Notes under the pieces: generated by a model
The model's database searches: none
Told to the model about the DNA's origin: nothing
What the model saw: only the letters and a program-made list of their open reading frames with translations
Shown here: piece after piece, positions 11,420 through 23,785 of the stretch
Layout: each line of letters opens with the position of its first letter
Position numbering within the stretch: position 1 is the first letter of the stretch
From: Dactylonectria macrodidyma
Lineage: Eukaryota > Ascomycota > Sordariomycetes > Hypocreales > Nectriaceae
Length of the DNA: 64,000 nucleotides
Direction: 5' to 3'
NCBI GenBank assembly: GCA_020744425.1
Contig: JAGMUV010000002.1
Location: 2,214,501-2,278,500, forward strand
Made by a program: the position numbers and the translations under genes

Positions 11420-13101
11420 GGTGGACGCGGGATGGCTCTGGCGGCTAGCGGTAGGGAAAGAGGATTATGTGTTATGGGACAGCGGAATGGCGGGATGGCG
11501 GTGGTGCTGGATGGATGCTTGGAGCAAGGCGATGGGAATTTGCGAGAGGAGGGGTTGAGGATGGTTTCTGAGGGTTTGGTGGAGGGATGGTGGACAGGTG
11601 GAGGGTTTATCGTCTTGTTATTAGTTGGGTTCGGGGTAAAGTCAACTCGCCCCATTCATTCATTCTGTGTGCGTCTTGTGGTCCATACCTTACCTTGTGT
11701 GCGTTGTGCGTGTGCGTGTGCGTGTGCGTGTGCGTGCGAGAGTGTGCGCGCATGCGCCACAGCAACCTGAAGCAGCATCCATTCCGATCCGTTCAGAACC
11801 TGACGGGATGCATGACCGAGTCGACCAACCACCAAACCCAATGCCCTCGAGGAGAACCTTGCTGTACCCCACCAAGCAACCTAGGCTTGCCTAGGTGGCT
11901 TCCAGAGCTTGTCCTCTCGTCAGGTATTCGATACTTTTCCAGGCTTGGGCCTTGTTCTTGCCAATGGCATTGTGGCACTAGCAACTGTAGTAACAGCCGA
12001 GTCGCTCGCTCACAGCTGAGCCACTCATTCACGGCTCGCTCCGGCACGTCGTGTCGGTGGAGCGTGGTTGGATCCTTCAGCTATGCGTCTTGGTGGGTGC
12101 TAGACGCTGGAGCTCGGTGTTTACTAAAGAATGACTTCATCCAACCCTACTTTCCTTTCCGTCTTGGGCAATCGGTTAAGCTACCTAAGCTACCTTACCC
12201 CTCCAATTACCTTATTTGTCCCATGCCATTGAGCCTTCCCAGCTACCCTATACACAGTGTCTGGATGCCTTGGTTTTGGAAGGAAGAGTCTGAGATCCGT
12301 TCCAGCCATCTATATATTTTTATAGTATGAGTATTAGGTGCAAGTGGAGGGTTCTGTTGTTTGTCATATGGTTACATCTTGTTGTGGTCGAATTGCATCA
12401 TTTTGCTGGCAGAGTGGGAATATCATCACCCTCATGATTTACTTGCAACGTGCTTCCTCGCTAGTTGTATCGCGATCCCTGCAAGTCTATGCTTGACGCG
12501 AAGTGTAGGTGACATGATGATAGGAAAAGCATAGTGCCCTTGTAACATGTTTAAAAGACACACAAGTCATATAAAACCAACTCTACCAAGATACAGCCAA
12601 ACTTACCACAGCGGTATACCGGCGTTAGAAACTTACAATTGTCCATGGGGGGTTAGGCACCGTGCCAGAGACGAGCCCCCCAGCCACACCTCAAAATGGT
12701 GACAAACCCTTGTTGGTCTAGCCACATATATGTGGCTGGTAAAGTAGCGTATACTAAGACCCGATGCGAAATTTGTGAGACACAGTAAGTCTCGATACAT
12801 ATGGCCGCCAACTAGGAGGATCTGACATTTCGATTCGCGGGCGCGGCAGAATCCTCCGCTCTCCTGGAAGCAAATCCAGCCTCACTGCCTGGCAATTTCT
12901 GGCCTCGCGCGCTGCCACACACCCACTCATCCGCCCAACCCACATACCTTAATCCACCAAATCATTCGCCCATCCCACGATCCAACTAGACGACTTGTCC
13001 CGCCTCGCTTTGCGCATCGAGATCTGACGGACGGGACATCCGCGCGTCTCATCATCTGCCGCCATCGTCGCGGCTCCTTCGCTGCGCCGCGACCCTTCAC
13101 C
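11420..13101. other. Divergent promoter region of PA2G4-like and SNF5 genes
   Basis: Holds both 5' flanks. It includes a TGTGCG hexamer array at 11705-11736, TACCTAAGCTACC-type short motifs at about 12181-12200 and an AT-rich patch near 12310-12330. I see no gene. Confidence 0.6.
11705..11736. repeat. Hexamer microsatellite (TGTGCG)5
   Basis: About five uninterrupted copies, in the upstream region of the PA2G4-like gene. Alternating purine-pyrimidine sequence of this kind can adopt Z-DNA. Confidence 0.85.
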
Positions 13102-15292
13102 ATGGCCGCTCTGCCCTCCGCGTCCTCGGCGCCCGCGACAGGCTCGACTTCGACCGCGACGTCTGTCTCGGGGAGGGACGTCAACGCAAAATCCGGCGCC
13201 GCCAACATGCCTGTCCGCACCAAGGAGACGTTTGATAAGCTGATGGTCGAGCGCTTCATCACTCGAGATGCCATTGCTGCCGCTGCGCTCGGCGGTCAGC
13301 TCGACCAGACTCGCAAGTCCACCGCCGATACGCGCGACAAGATCCAGGAGTATCGCACCGTTCGCACCGACTATCGCCAATGGTTCCCTCCCGGGAGACT
13401 CTATGGCGAGGGTTACAATGGCTTTGCCAATGGCTACACAGAGAACCAGGCCCCCTCCCGAATCGTCTACCCGTCCCAGAAGCCCCGGCCTGGCCAGCGA
13501 ACCACTCCACCCTTGAAATACAAGCGCAAAGAAATGCTTAAGCAGGCAGACCAGCACGAGGAGCTCGTCCCGCTGCGGCTCGAGGTGGAGTGGGACAAGA
13601 TCAAGCTGCGCGACACCTTCACCTGGAACCTGCACGAGCGCCTCCTGCAGGTCGAACTGTTTGCAGCACAGCTCGTCGAAGACATGGGCCTAAAGCCCCC
13701 AGTTTTCCAACCCGTCTATGAGCAAGTCGTTCAGCAGATGCGCGAGCAGCTCAACGATTTCTACCCATTTGCTTACACAGAAGAGGACGCGCTGGACCCC
13801 GAGCTTCCCTACTCGGCGTACAAGAACGACGAGATGCGCATCCTCATCAGGCTCAACATCACCGTCGGACAGCACACTCTTGTCGACCAATTTGAGTGGG
13901 AGATCAACAACCCAGCCAATTCCCCCGAAGACTTTGCCGCGAACATGGCTCGAGACCTTTCCCTGTCCGGAGAATTCGCAACCGCCATTGCTCACTGCAT
14001 CCGGGAACAGACGCAATTATTCACCAGGAGTCTGTACGGCATCGGCCATCCCTTTGACGGACGGCCCATCGAAGACCCCGATCTCGTCAACGCTTTTCTC
14101 CAGACCCCTCTTCCAACCGTTTTCCGAGCCCAGCAGCAGGCCAAGGATTACTCCCCCTACCTATACGAGCTAAGCGAGGTCGACCTCGAGCGCAACGAAA
14201 CCATCATGTCGCGCGAGCAACGACGGCAGAAGCGATCCATCAATCGAAGAGGCGGCCCAACGCTCCCCGACCTCCGAGAGAGACAGCGCACTATCCGAAC
14301 CCTTATTGTATCGTCCGTCCTGCCTGGAGCCGCTACTTCGATTGAAGATACCCGTCTCTATAAGCGGGCTGCCGGTGCCAACCGGAAGCGTCCTATCCGC
14401 GACGGCGACCTGTCCGAGTCTGACGAAAGCGAGGATTCGGCTCCCGACTCGCCTGCCCCCTCACAAATCACCGGCACCGCCCGGACACGGGGAATTCGAG
14501 GAGCAGCGTCGGTGGCGCAGGTGAGAATGGCCAACTTGGGCCGCTCGGAGACGCCCGAGACCAGCTCCGTCACACACCACCACGAGACGCGCACATCTCG
14601 TCGCAGCGGCAGAGAGGAGACGGAAGAGCCGAGCCAACTCATCGTGACACTCAAGGTGAACCGGGACAAGCTGAAGAAGGTCATGAGGGGCGAGTATCGC
14701 AGCCAGAGGACCCCTTCCCAGACGCCTGTCCCGAACCCGCGCGCCACCAGCGTCACGGTGCCCCCAAGGGCCATGCCTCCTCCATCGACTCCCTCTGCAC
14801 CCACTCCTCACACCATCCAGAACTCTTCAAACTTCCCTCCTGGTCAAATAGGCCGTCTGCCAGCTCCCCCACCTGTGCCTGGACAATCACCCCCGCCAGC
14901 TGTAAGTAGCCCCGCCTCCATCTCATCACTGCCATGTTCTTGACCTGCAACGCTAACACTGCCCTCTCCCACAGCCCCCACCACCAGAGTGGCTCATCAA
15001 CGCCCTCAAGCAGCTCGAGAAGCTGTACCCCAACGGTGACAAGTTTGAAGCCATCATGAAGTACTCGTACCTCGATCCCGTCACCGAACTGCCCACCCAG
15101 ACCCAGCCGCTACCCGAAGGCGTCAAGTACGCCTGGTTGCCGCGCATCCGCTGCCTGGACTGCACCACCAAGCTCTACACCCCCGGCCCGGACATGACGG
15201 CTCAAAAGTTCGAGGCACATCTCAAGTTCTCCGGCCATCGCGAGAAGGTCCGGAATCGACAGGCCCTCGAGGCCGCGAGCTCTGCCTCATAG
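13102..15292 (+). CDS. SNF5: SNF5-family subunit of a SWI/SNF or RSC chromatin remodeller, with C-terminal zinc finger
   Basis: Core subunit of an ATP-dependent nucleosome remodeller (SMARCB1/INI1 family), nuclear. Two exons, 13102-14901 and 14975-15292, give 705 aa. The start has good context (CACCATGG). Two SNF5 repeats are visible: one from about residue 155 ([18 protein letters not shown]) and one from about residue 250 ([20 protein letters not shown]), both ending in the family's helical part. A low-complexity Arg/Ser/Pro linker follows. Exon 2 encodes a separate zinc-binding module, C660-x2-C663-x18-H682-x5-H688, resembling matrin/U1-type fingers, which yeast Snf5 and human SMARCB1 lack. 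Ascomycetes have two paralogues, Snf5 and Sfh1; I cannot separate them without alignment, so the symbol is a family name. Convergent with PDS5. Confidence 0.87.
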
Positions 15293-16074
15293 GCCAAGAC
15301 GAGTTCGTCCGACAGCAGTTCGTAGGGGACTGACGGGGACGCCGAGCACGCGCAGTTGCGGTTTTGCTGTTTCGGTCGGTCTGTGTGCTGTAGAGATGAC
15401 CAAGATGGCAGAAAGGATATGTGGCGTTGGTTTCTCTTTCTTATTTCTTCCCGTTTCCTTAGCAATGTAGTCTTTCGGGAGTAAAACATGTACATAAACA
15501 TAAACACCGTTGGGAGGCAACGGGGGGACGGACGAGGAGGAAGCGATGGGTTCGCCAAAAAGGGGGCCTGATCCCCCCTTTCCTCGAGGCTGGTCTATTT
15601 ATTGGAGTCTTTGTCTGGAGACTGGGGATGGCTTCAAAACCGAGTGTATAGCTGGGTAGGACATGGGAATATTCAAAGCGTTATTCAGTCAGTATTGTAT
15701 CACGACTCCATTTGCAGCCCTCGCCCTATTGAAGCCACAAATTTCATGCTGAGAAAATGGAAAGACACCGGGAACATGCGCATCTCGAGAGTATCCCTGG
15801 CCACAGAGTGAGAAGTGGGTATAAGAAATATACATAAATACAAGCGTCTCCAGACTCCACCCCATATCAAAGTAGGCAGTCCTGTCTCAAATCTGCCCGC
15901 ACATCTGCCCCGGCCATAGTCATATCCCTCATTCGACGTGGAGACAAGGTAGAACAGAAACAACTACCCCAATGAACTTCCCATATACCCGGCAAGAAAC
16001 CCATTTAGATCACCCAGCTGACGTGGGTTCTATTTTTCAACTTACTCCAATTCGCTGCTAATTGCGTTCCTTGC
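15293..16074. other. Convergent 3' region between SNF5 and PDS5
   Basis: About 780 bp of 3' flank for both genes. It contains short AT-rich stretches such as ATATACATAAATACAAG near 15826-15842 that could direct 3' end formation. No gene seen. Confidence 0.6.
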
Positions 16075-19000
16075 TTATTCGTCGCTGTCCACGTTCATCT
16101 GCTCCTTGTCCCGACGCGTCCTCGTTGACCTGGACGAACGCTGGGCCCCTGCAGCGACAGCGGGCTTTGCTGTCTTACCTTTGGAGGCAGCGGCCTTGCG
16201 TCCGTTGGAACTTGGCGGCTCAACCTCCTCCTCTTCAGACTCGGGAGCTTCCTCGTCATCCTTTTGTGGAGCGTCATCTCCGGATTCCGCACCCCTTCCA
16301 CCCTCCTCATCGTTGTCTTCATTGTCATTCGAGGGGGCGTCCGAGAGCTCCGACTCCTGATCAGACTTCCCGTTTTCATACTCCCACTCGGCTACGCCTT
16401 CCAGCATCTCCTCTTCATCTTCTTCGTCGTCCCGTTCGGTGTAGACGGAGACCCTATGTGCACGTCCACTACGGCGGCGTTCTGAAAGAGGCGGTGACGA
16501 GGTTTCCTTGGGAGGCCTAGGCTTCCGGGTCTTTGTGCTCTTCTTCTTTGGTGTCTTCGCCTTTGACGCACGCTTTTCCCGAATCACGGTCTTGATCTGC
16601 GTCTTAGCCCGCTTGGCAGGAGGATCGTTCCGCTCATTTATGGACTTGCGTTTCTGTTAAGTCTATCATTAGCGCAGATTCTTCGCCGTTGAAGGGCTGT
16701 CACGTACCTTTTTGCGGTCCAGGGCCTTGAGCAAATCATCCAGCTTCTCATCCAGCTCATCCGGAATGTACTGCTTTTTGGCGATCTCCTGAGCCACCTC
16801 ACTGGAGGGTAGGGCTTGGTAGAGGCCGGTTGGCAGACCAACTTTGCCAGGCCAAGCTTGGAAGACCCAATTTCTTCTCTCCTGCCACTTCCGAACAACT
16901 GCCTGTGCGAGATCACTCAAAACATAGAGTCTGTCGCTGGCTTCAGGATTGATGCCGTCGCGAGTTTGCTTGACCCTCTCTGCGTACTTGTAGATTAGGG
17001 AGGTGTTCTCCTCAGACGCCACAACGCCGAGGTAAAACAGGAAGTAGTTTGCAAAGTCAGCGAGATCGTCAACACCCGAGTTGTAATCAGGATGATGCGC
17101 CAGCAAAGGAATCAGCCTTCCCATCATGGCCTCCATAATCTGCCTCTCGGACTCGGCGTAGTATCGCACGCGAGATCTGATCCAAGCCTCTACTCTGCTC
17201 TTTAATTCTGTCGTCGGCTCAAAAGCGACTAGGAAGAGCATCGTGTAGAACCTCGCCCGTAGTCGACCTCTAGTGAGGTAGTTCTGGAGCTTCTCCACGA
17301 AGCGACGTCGAACTTGAAGCTCGCTGTCTTGGACGAGCTCAGCTAGCTTGTTGAAGCTTGCTACGTCTAGTTGCTCGTCGTATTTCTTGACGATGCAAAG
17401 CTTTAGGATCAGCTGACCGGCAAGAAGCCTTAGGCGCTTCTTGTGGGCTAAAGGGGTGTCCTTAACCTTGCAAAACTCCCCTTCCATCACGACAATGGTC
17501 TTGAGCAGCTTGAAGACAGGCTTCACCCGATCCTCGGCATCTGGCTCGTGTTCATTTGCAAGCACTTGGTTGACCAGTGTCTTCAGAGCGAGACACTTCG
17601 CCTGGAGCTCCTCGTTCATATCCGCATCGTCAACCCAGGAAACCTTGGGGTCCTCCTCCTCTGTGCGAACCTGGCGTAGGATCTTCTTGATGGTAAGTTC
17701 GTGGATCGCGTCATCAAAGTCTACGGTGACTGTTGGCGCCAGTCGTTCTAGCTGGCTAACCGCACTTAATCGGTTAAGAAAATGAGATGATCCGTAGTCC
17801 CAGTCCTTCATGACCTTCTGCAGAAGAGTTGTGGCAGTGACCATGCTCTTGTCATCGTTCTTGGCGAGCAGGATATTCACAGCGTACTTTGCGGCTCTGG
17901 CAGGAGTGCCATAGAGCGCGTAGTCCATGAGCACCTGGATGAACTTCCTATCGTAGGTGATGTCATCGGGATACCTCTTGGAGTATGAGGAGTAAGCCCT
18001 GAGGATGTCCACCAGGCCTGCGTCGTTAGCTCGAGTCTCTGAGGGCACCTGGCTTATAATCTCCTTGCGTAGGTTCTCCGAGTGCGCCTTGAAGAGGTCT
18101 GGGTTCCGTTGCGAAATGTCATTGAGAATCTCATGAGCAACAGTGGCGAAACCATCTTTGTCGGTTTTAGAGTAGTCCATGATAGTCGAAAGGTGGCTTC
18201 GGTTGAACATGAGAGAACTGGAGCGATAGAGGAGGGGAATCAGCGTGTCCAGGCAGCTCGCCGCCGAGCTGGCTTGAATCTTGGCAATCAGCTCATTAAT
18301 TGCCCTTCGCACGGTCTTGTAGTCGCTGTCAGAGCCGATGGCAAACTTCAATAGTTGGTAGTTGCGGCGCTCATTGAGCTTTGCGAACTTTTGAAGATCG
18401 CTGCGGACCCTAAGCGGGTCGGGGAAGAAGGTGCCGAACCATTGGAACGTCTTGTTCAGACCGGCCTTGACCTTTTCTTCATTTGCATCGATGACACCAC
18501 CGTTATACGCCTCGCACTGCTGGATGAAAACAGCAACGCCCTTGGCGACCTGCGGCTGCCGAGCCTGCATGGCGAAGAAGGCCTTCTTGGCAGGATTGTC
18601 CAGCGACTTTAGCATCAATAAGATCCTCTCCGCTCGGATCTTGTCTTGGTCAGTCTGGTTTCCATTCGCCTGTCCCTGTGACTGAGAAGCTCCGGCTGCG
18701 GCCTTTTGCCCCTTACCCTTGATCGCAGGGTACTTGAGGGGGACCAGACATTCGAATATGACTCGATCCAGCAGAATATTCAGATCAGGGTCGTTGGCAT
18801 AGAATGCGTTGATAATGCGGGATGGAACACCGCCCAGACAAGCCGTGACGGCCTCCTGGCCCTCAGCGATCTCCTGGGCACCCACAGCCCACAATTTCCC
18901 AAGAAGAACCATTGCATCGACTCGGACAGCAGGTCTTCTGTCTCGACATCGGTCGGCAAGACTTGCGAAGATGGATCCATCCTTTTCAACGCCTCCGCTT

Positions 19001-20670
19001 GCACCAAGCTTCAGAATGATGTCGCGGAAATCGAAGAGCTCGATGGCCTTGACAGCGGCTAGTCGAACCTTCTCCTCGCTGTCGTTCAGCTTGTCTGCGA
19101 GGCCTTTGATGAGTTCGATCTCATCCTCTCGGTTCAAACCAAGGCCGCCCGCAGACGTGGACAGGATGTAGCCTACGGCCATGACCCATGCGGTGCGGAT
19201 GGTCCCAGTCTTGTCATTTCTTCGGCCAACAAAGTTGCGATAGGCGGCGGGATGGGATTGAGAGAAGGATAACTGCGCGAAGGGTTTTGTCAGGACATTT
19301 ACCTCAACAGGCACTGCTGCTGTATCGTCCAGAAGTTTGAGAGGAGGGTATGCAGTTGGATCTAGCGTCGGGGGGAGGGGAGGCCCCGCAGCGCCGATTC
19401 CAGAGACCATATCTCCAATGGTCTCAGTGGCAATTTGACGGAGGTGAATGTTGTCGGCTGAGAGTTCGGCTTCAATTTGGGGCACAACATTCATGAGGAT
19501 GTTGGGAACAGCTCGCCAGAGCTCACGGATAAGAAGATGGGCCTGGCGCAGACTCTTCAAATCCGCCTCTGAGGGCCCCGAGGTGCTATCTTCATCATCC
19601 GAATCGTCCCCTTGTCGATGGCCGTTGGCTTTTGTGGCGAATCCAGAGGCGTTGAGAATAACATCGCTGAAGTACTGGCTCACATAGCGAGCCATTTTGT
19701 CCTCACAGCCGTTGCAGACGGCTTTAGCCATGACATATGCGGGCGGCTCTTCTTTGACAAGGAGGGTCGACTGGTTGCCGTTTTGTTCACGATTTCGACT
19801 CCCTCCAGGGGGGGCGGCGCGCAAGAACTGACTGATGATGGCATCGATAATGGCAGCTGATACGCTGCCAGACTCGTCAATGAGCTGTATGAGCATGTCA
19901 GTCAGGGTGAGATCGACATCCTTGGCGACCATGTTATCGGCGGCAGTCTTGGAGGCGGCAGACACTCCATCAAAGGTGGAGTTGAAGAGCCGCAAAAGTA
20001 ACTCGTCGGCACCGTGAACCTCGGTGATTAGGAGAATACTCTTGACATCGGTCAGGGACATCAAGACATATTTGTGCTGGCTGTCGTATGGGTTCGTTGG
20101 GTCGTGAAGAGCTGGCAAAATGTCCTTGATGAACAAAGTAAACATCATCTAGATTGACGTGTTAGCTGGTGTTCGAGGCCGAGTGTGGATGCTGCCATTG
20201 ATGCTCACCTTGAGCTGGTCGTCTGTCAACGGGGCGTCGGGGACGTAGAGGCGCAGAATATCGACCAAGCAGCATGCGGTGTAGGCTTTGACGCCACGGT
20301 CCCTGTGCTGCAAGAGGTTGCGATGGCCGAGCTTGCTGGCGACGTCCCTGAGCGACTCGAGATCGGTGCTGCCCTGGTCTAGGTCGGCCAGCTCCCTGGA
20401 GAGTCTCTCGAGACGGCTGAGGAGGACGCCGGTGGAAATTGGCTTTGCTGGTCGCCACGAGAGCTCATCGTTGAACTGTAGGCTGTGCAGCTCTCCTTCG
20501 GCTTCTTGTTCAGAAGCCTGTGCGGGTTCGTCCTGTTCGGAGGCTTCATTCTGGTCCTCTTCATCTTCCTGGTCAGATTCCTGGTTGGGCTGAGGCTCTT
20601 CCATGACGACTTCCTCCTCCTCCTCCTCCTCCTCAACGGGCTTCTGAGCGCGTGCGCGACGTCGCGCCAT
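16075..20670 (-). CDS. PDS5: Sister chromatid cohesion protein Pds5 (Spo76/BimD)
   Basis: HEAT-repeat cohesin regulator that controls Scc1/Wapl binding and is needed for mitotic and meiotic cohesion; known as Spo76 in Sordaria and BimD in Aspergillus. Three minus-strand exons, 20670-20209, 20148-16708 and 16653-16075, give 1,493 aa, the usual size. The N-terminus has an acidic low-complexity stretch, then the Pds5 signature around residues 120-175 (RDRGVKAYTACCLVDILRLY, KDILPALHDP, YDSQHKYVLMSL). The 1,147-codon middle exon is helical repeats. The C-terminal exon is Lys-rich with basic clusters (KKKSTKTRKPRPPK), then strongly acidic, a typical Pds5 tail. Introns are 60 and 54 nt with clean donors (GTGAGC, GTACGT). 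Convergent with SNF5 and divergent from the surface-protein gene. Confidence 0.93.
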
Positions 20671-21018
20671 GATGCGCTACGAGCAGGCGGCACTCTTGAG
20701 ACGCGAGAGGGCAATTGGCGGAGCGACACGCAGTGACGCAGAATCGGTGCGTCGTGTTTGGAGGTGTGAAGGTGGTTGCGGTGAGGAAATGTATCAAGCG
20801 GTCGCAGGTATTGAATCGCGAGTAGTGGCGCGCGCAACTGCTACCGCATCGCAATCGCAGACGGATGACGATACACAAAGGGACGAATCCAAGTCAAGCG
20901 CCTTGAGGCGATGAGCGCGTGAATTGTGATGATGGTGTAGAGAGAGACGGAGAGAGCGAGAGTGGAGAGAGAGGCAGAGGCAGACTGCAGTGAGTCGGGC
21001 TGGAGGGAGGGATGACAG

Positions 21019-21035
21019 CTACCTTACTAAGGTAG
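21019..21035. repeat. 17-bp near-perfect palindrome CTACCTTA-C-TAAGGTAG
   Basis: Two 8-bp arms are exact reverse complements with one central base. It lies upstream of PDS5 in a cluster of related TACCT/AGGTA words that runs to about 21090. Confidence 0.8.
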
Positions 21036-21239
21036 GCAAGTACGGCAAGGTAATTTAGTAGAGGTAGGTGAGGCACCTAATAACTTAAGGTGTGCAGCTG
21101 GATGCCAGCTGGAGTGTGAGAAAGCGGAGGAAACGTGCCGCGTGCCGCGTGCCGGTGCGAGTTGCTTTGCGTGTCGCCTTGATTTGCTTTGCGGGTGCTC
21201 GCTCGCCTGCCTCTGCTTTCTTTCGTGCTATGAAAGCTA

Positions 21240-21252
21240 GGGGGGGGGGGGG
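21240..21252. repeat. Run of 13 G residues
   Basis: Homopolymer followed by TGGCGGC. It could form a G-quadruplex and is a likely sequencing-length uncertainty. Confidence 0.8.
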
Positions 21253-23785
21253 TGGCGGCTCTTCTACGCGCGACGCGACATGTCTGCTCCTCCTTGCTCT
21301 TTTGGAGCAGCCCACTTTATGAACCCGCACGGGGCAAGTGGGTGAGTGCCCTGTCCGACCGTCTTAGCGCCTATCCAGGTACCTGCTAGGTCAGTGTGTT
21401 AGGTAGGGGGGAAGGCAGTTCCACCTCTCAGCACCCTCTTACGGCACCTAATGAGGCACCTTCAGTTACGTTAATTACGGTACCTAACGTGCGGCTCCCA
21501 GCTACAAGTGCCAGGTACCTCATTACGGTGGACGGGCATCAATGGCTGAGTGGGGCCATCCCCCGCCAATGCGTGCAGGACTCGGATAGTTGAATACGTA
21601 CGTATCTCGTCAAATAAAGCCCTTGTTTGATCCCCAGGGATTCATGCTGGAACTATTTGTAGAACGTGTAGTGGCTTATATACTTGAGCGACTGCAACCT
21701 GCTTTCTCTAGCATTTTTGAATTCGTGATAGTCGCTTTTTTTCTTTACCACCTTCTTCACATCGAGCCCCTAAGTTTCCAAGGTTCCTTACACTAACATT
21801 TACTACGGGAAGTACGGCAGTGCTACGTCATGAGCAAACTTGGACATGTCTCTACTATATGCATTTTTATATGCCGATATAATATACATGGCCCTCGGCT
21901 TGACATGGGCGTCTGAGGTTGCTCCTTGAACTTGACCGACCTCACATGCCACGTTGCTCTGTGCATGGGCTTCTGTGCATGGGCAGCGAGTTGCCTGGGA
22001 TGTCTCGAAAGATGGGCCAAGTCAACCGTCTACTGAATATATGAGCATCACTCCATAGAAGGTATTGGCAACTCGTCCGCGCTGTGCCTACTGAATCAAC
22101 CGTCTCTCAAATTCTCGCCTCTCGTAAAGATGTCATGCTGCGGATGACACAGCTGCCTTGACGGTACGCAACCTGATTGTTGGACGACCTATCTCCCACA
22201 AAGCATCCAAGTCTATGAACCACCGAGTGTGCCCTTTGGAGACTTCTCCTAAGTCCTTGTAACCCTTTCAACCCATGAACGGAGCCTCTCAAGCAATGGC
22301 CCTGACCTCTATCCAGGTTCGGCACTCATGAAAAGAGTTTGAGAACTTGATTTGCCAGCAGCAAAGCATTTTCACCTTACTTTCTCACAGCATGACCACC
22401 TACATCACACCCAGAGATGAAAAATCCGCCGTGGCATTTGTCGTGATACTTGGCCACCCCATCGCAGCCGTTGATGTACGACTCGGGCTCTGTTTGCCTC
22501 ATTTCGCGCTATGCGACACAATGCGATGCAAGGTACACGGGGTTGTGACCCCGTCCTGGAACATGTCCGCGGTTTCCTCCTAGGAGGTTTAGGAAGCACC
22601 CGTTGCACGACTTTGACTGTGCTGTTTGCCCGTGGTCAAATCATTTCCCCATTCCATTGATGAAACCCCCTTCGTGCCGCATTTTGTTGAATCTCGGCTA
22701 GGCCGGCCTCCTAATGAATGGTGTGGAAGGGAGCATTCATTTGTCTGCCGTGATTGCGCTCCTCAGGCTCTACGGAGAGCATAAACTTGCCTTCTTCTCC
22801 TCTTCCAAGTCACCTCACCGACCTACACTTCTCCATACGAATTCACTTTCACCTATTCGCTTCATTTTCTCACCAAACCTTCCTCCTCGCTCGTTTGACA
22901 CGTAAGCAAGTGAGTAACTACTTAGACATCTCATTGGAGCTTTGGTGTAAGTGCGTCTTCTTTTTGCCGTTATCTTGGCTATTAATTGACCTGCTGCCAT
23001 CCTACCAAATCGTCCCGGCTCCAACCTTGCATCACTGCATAGCGAACATATGGACGCCCGCGATCATCCTTTGCCGAAACATAAGTTATCGACCTTCGTC
23101 GAGCTGATACCCATTGAGCCAACGCTCGTTGTGCAATCAAAGGCCAGTGCCTTTTCTTTGATAACCCCCTTTCCATGGCGCCTATGCCTTACCTTAGTGG
23201 GTGGCTGCCAGCTGTCAACTCTGCAGCTCTCGCCAACTGCAAGGCAGCTGGCAGACACGATGCTCGCGTCACTTCCCCCCCCCTTCTGTTTTTTTCCCCT
23301 CCTCTTCTCTGATTCACCGTAAACATTCGCCTGTGTGCTGATGATTGATCACCCACGCGTCTCCCACCGCCCTACTTATCTTCTTCCTCTCCACCAACTT
23401 TCCGCCTCTACTTTCCTCCTTTCACAACCTCCTTCTGCCCCAGCTTTCGCTCTTGTCTCGTCTACGCTCTCAGTATTCTGACTTGGTTTGCTCTCCGCAA
23501 GGCTTTAGTACTAACTCATGTACGTGTTTCATTTATTTCCTGCTGTTTTTCGTTTGTTGCTCCTCCGATTCTTCGTGCAACCTCTCATCACACAACCTTC
23601 CGTCGGCAAACCTCCGCCTCTCACAAACACCCCCTTCTTAAGAACAACAGTATCCATCTAACTGATTCGGTAGACACACTCGTTTACATACCAGTTCAGT
23701 TCAATCAACTTTCGATCCAAGTACGGCTTCACCCTCCGCCTTTCACCCTGAGCCCACACTGACGACACCCGCAGTGTCTGCCACG

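Larger units (their letters stand above)
20671..23785. other. 3.1-kb divergent intergenic region with palindromes and a G-run
   Basis: Separates PDS5 and the repeat-bearing surface protein. It holds a 17-bp palindrome at 21019-21035 (8-bp arms around one base), AGGTACCT at 21377 and 21513, a run of 13 G at 21240-21252, and plus-strand pyrimidine-rich sequence from about 22780 to 23640 that fits a promoter and 5' UTR for the plus-strand gene. No ORF here is convincing. Confidence 0.6.
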
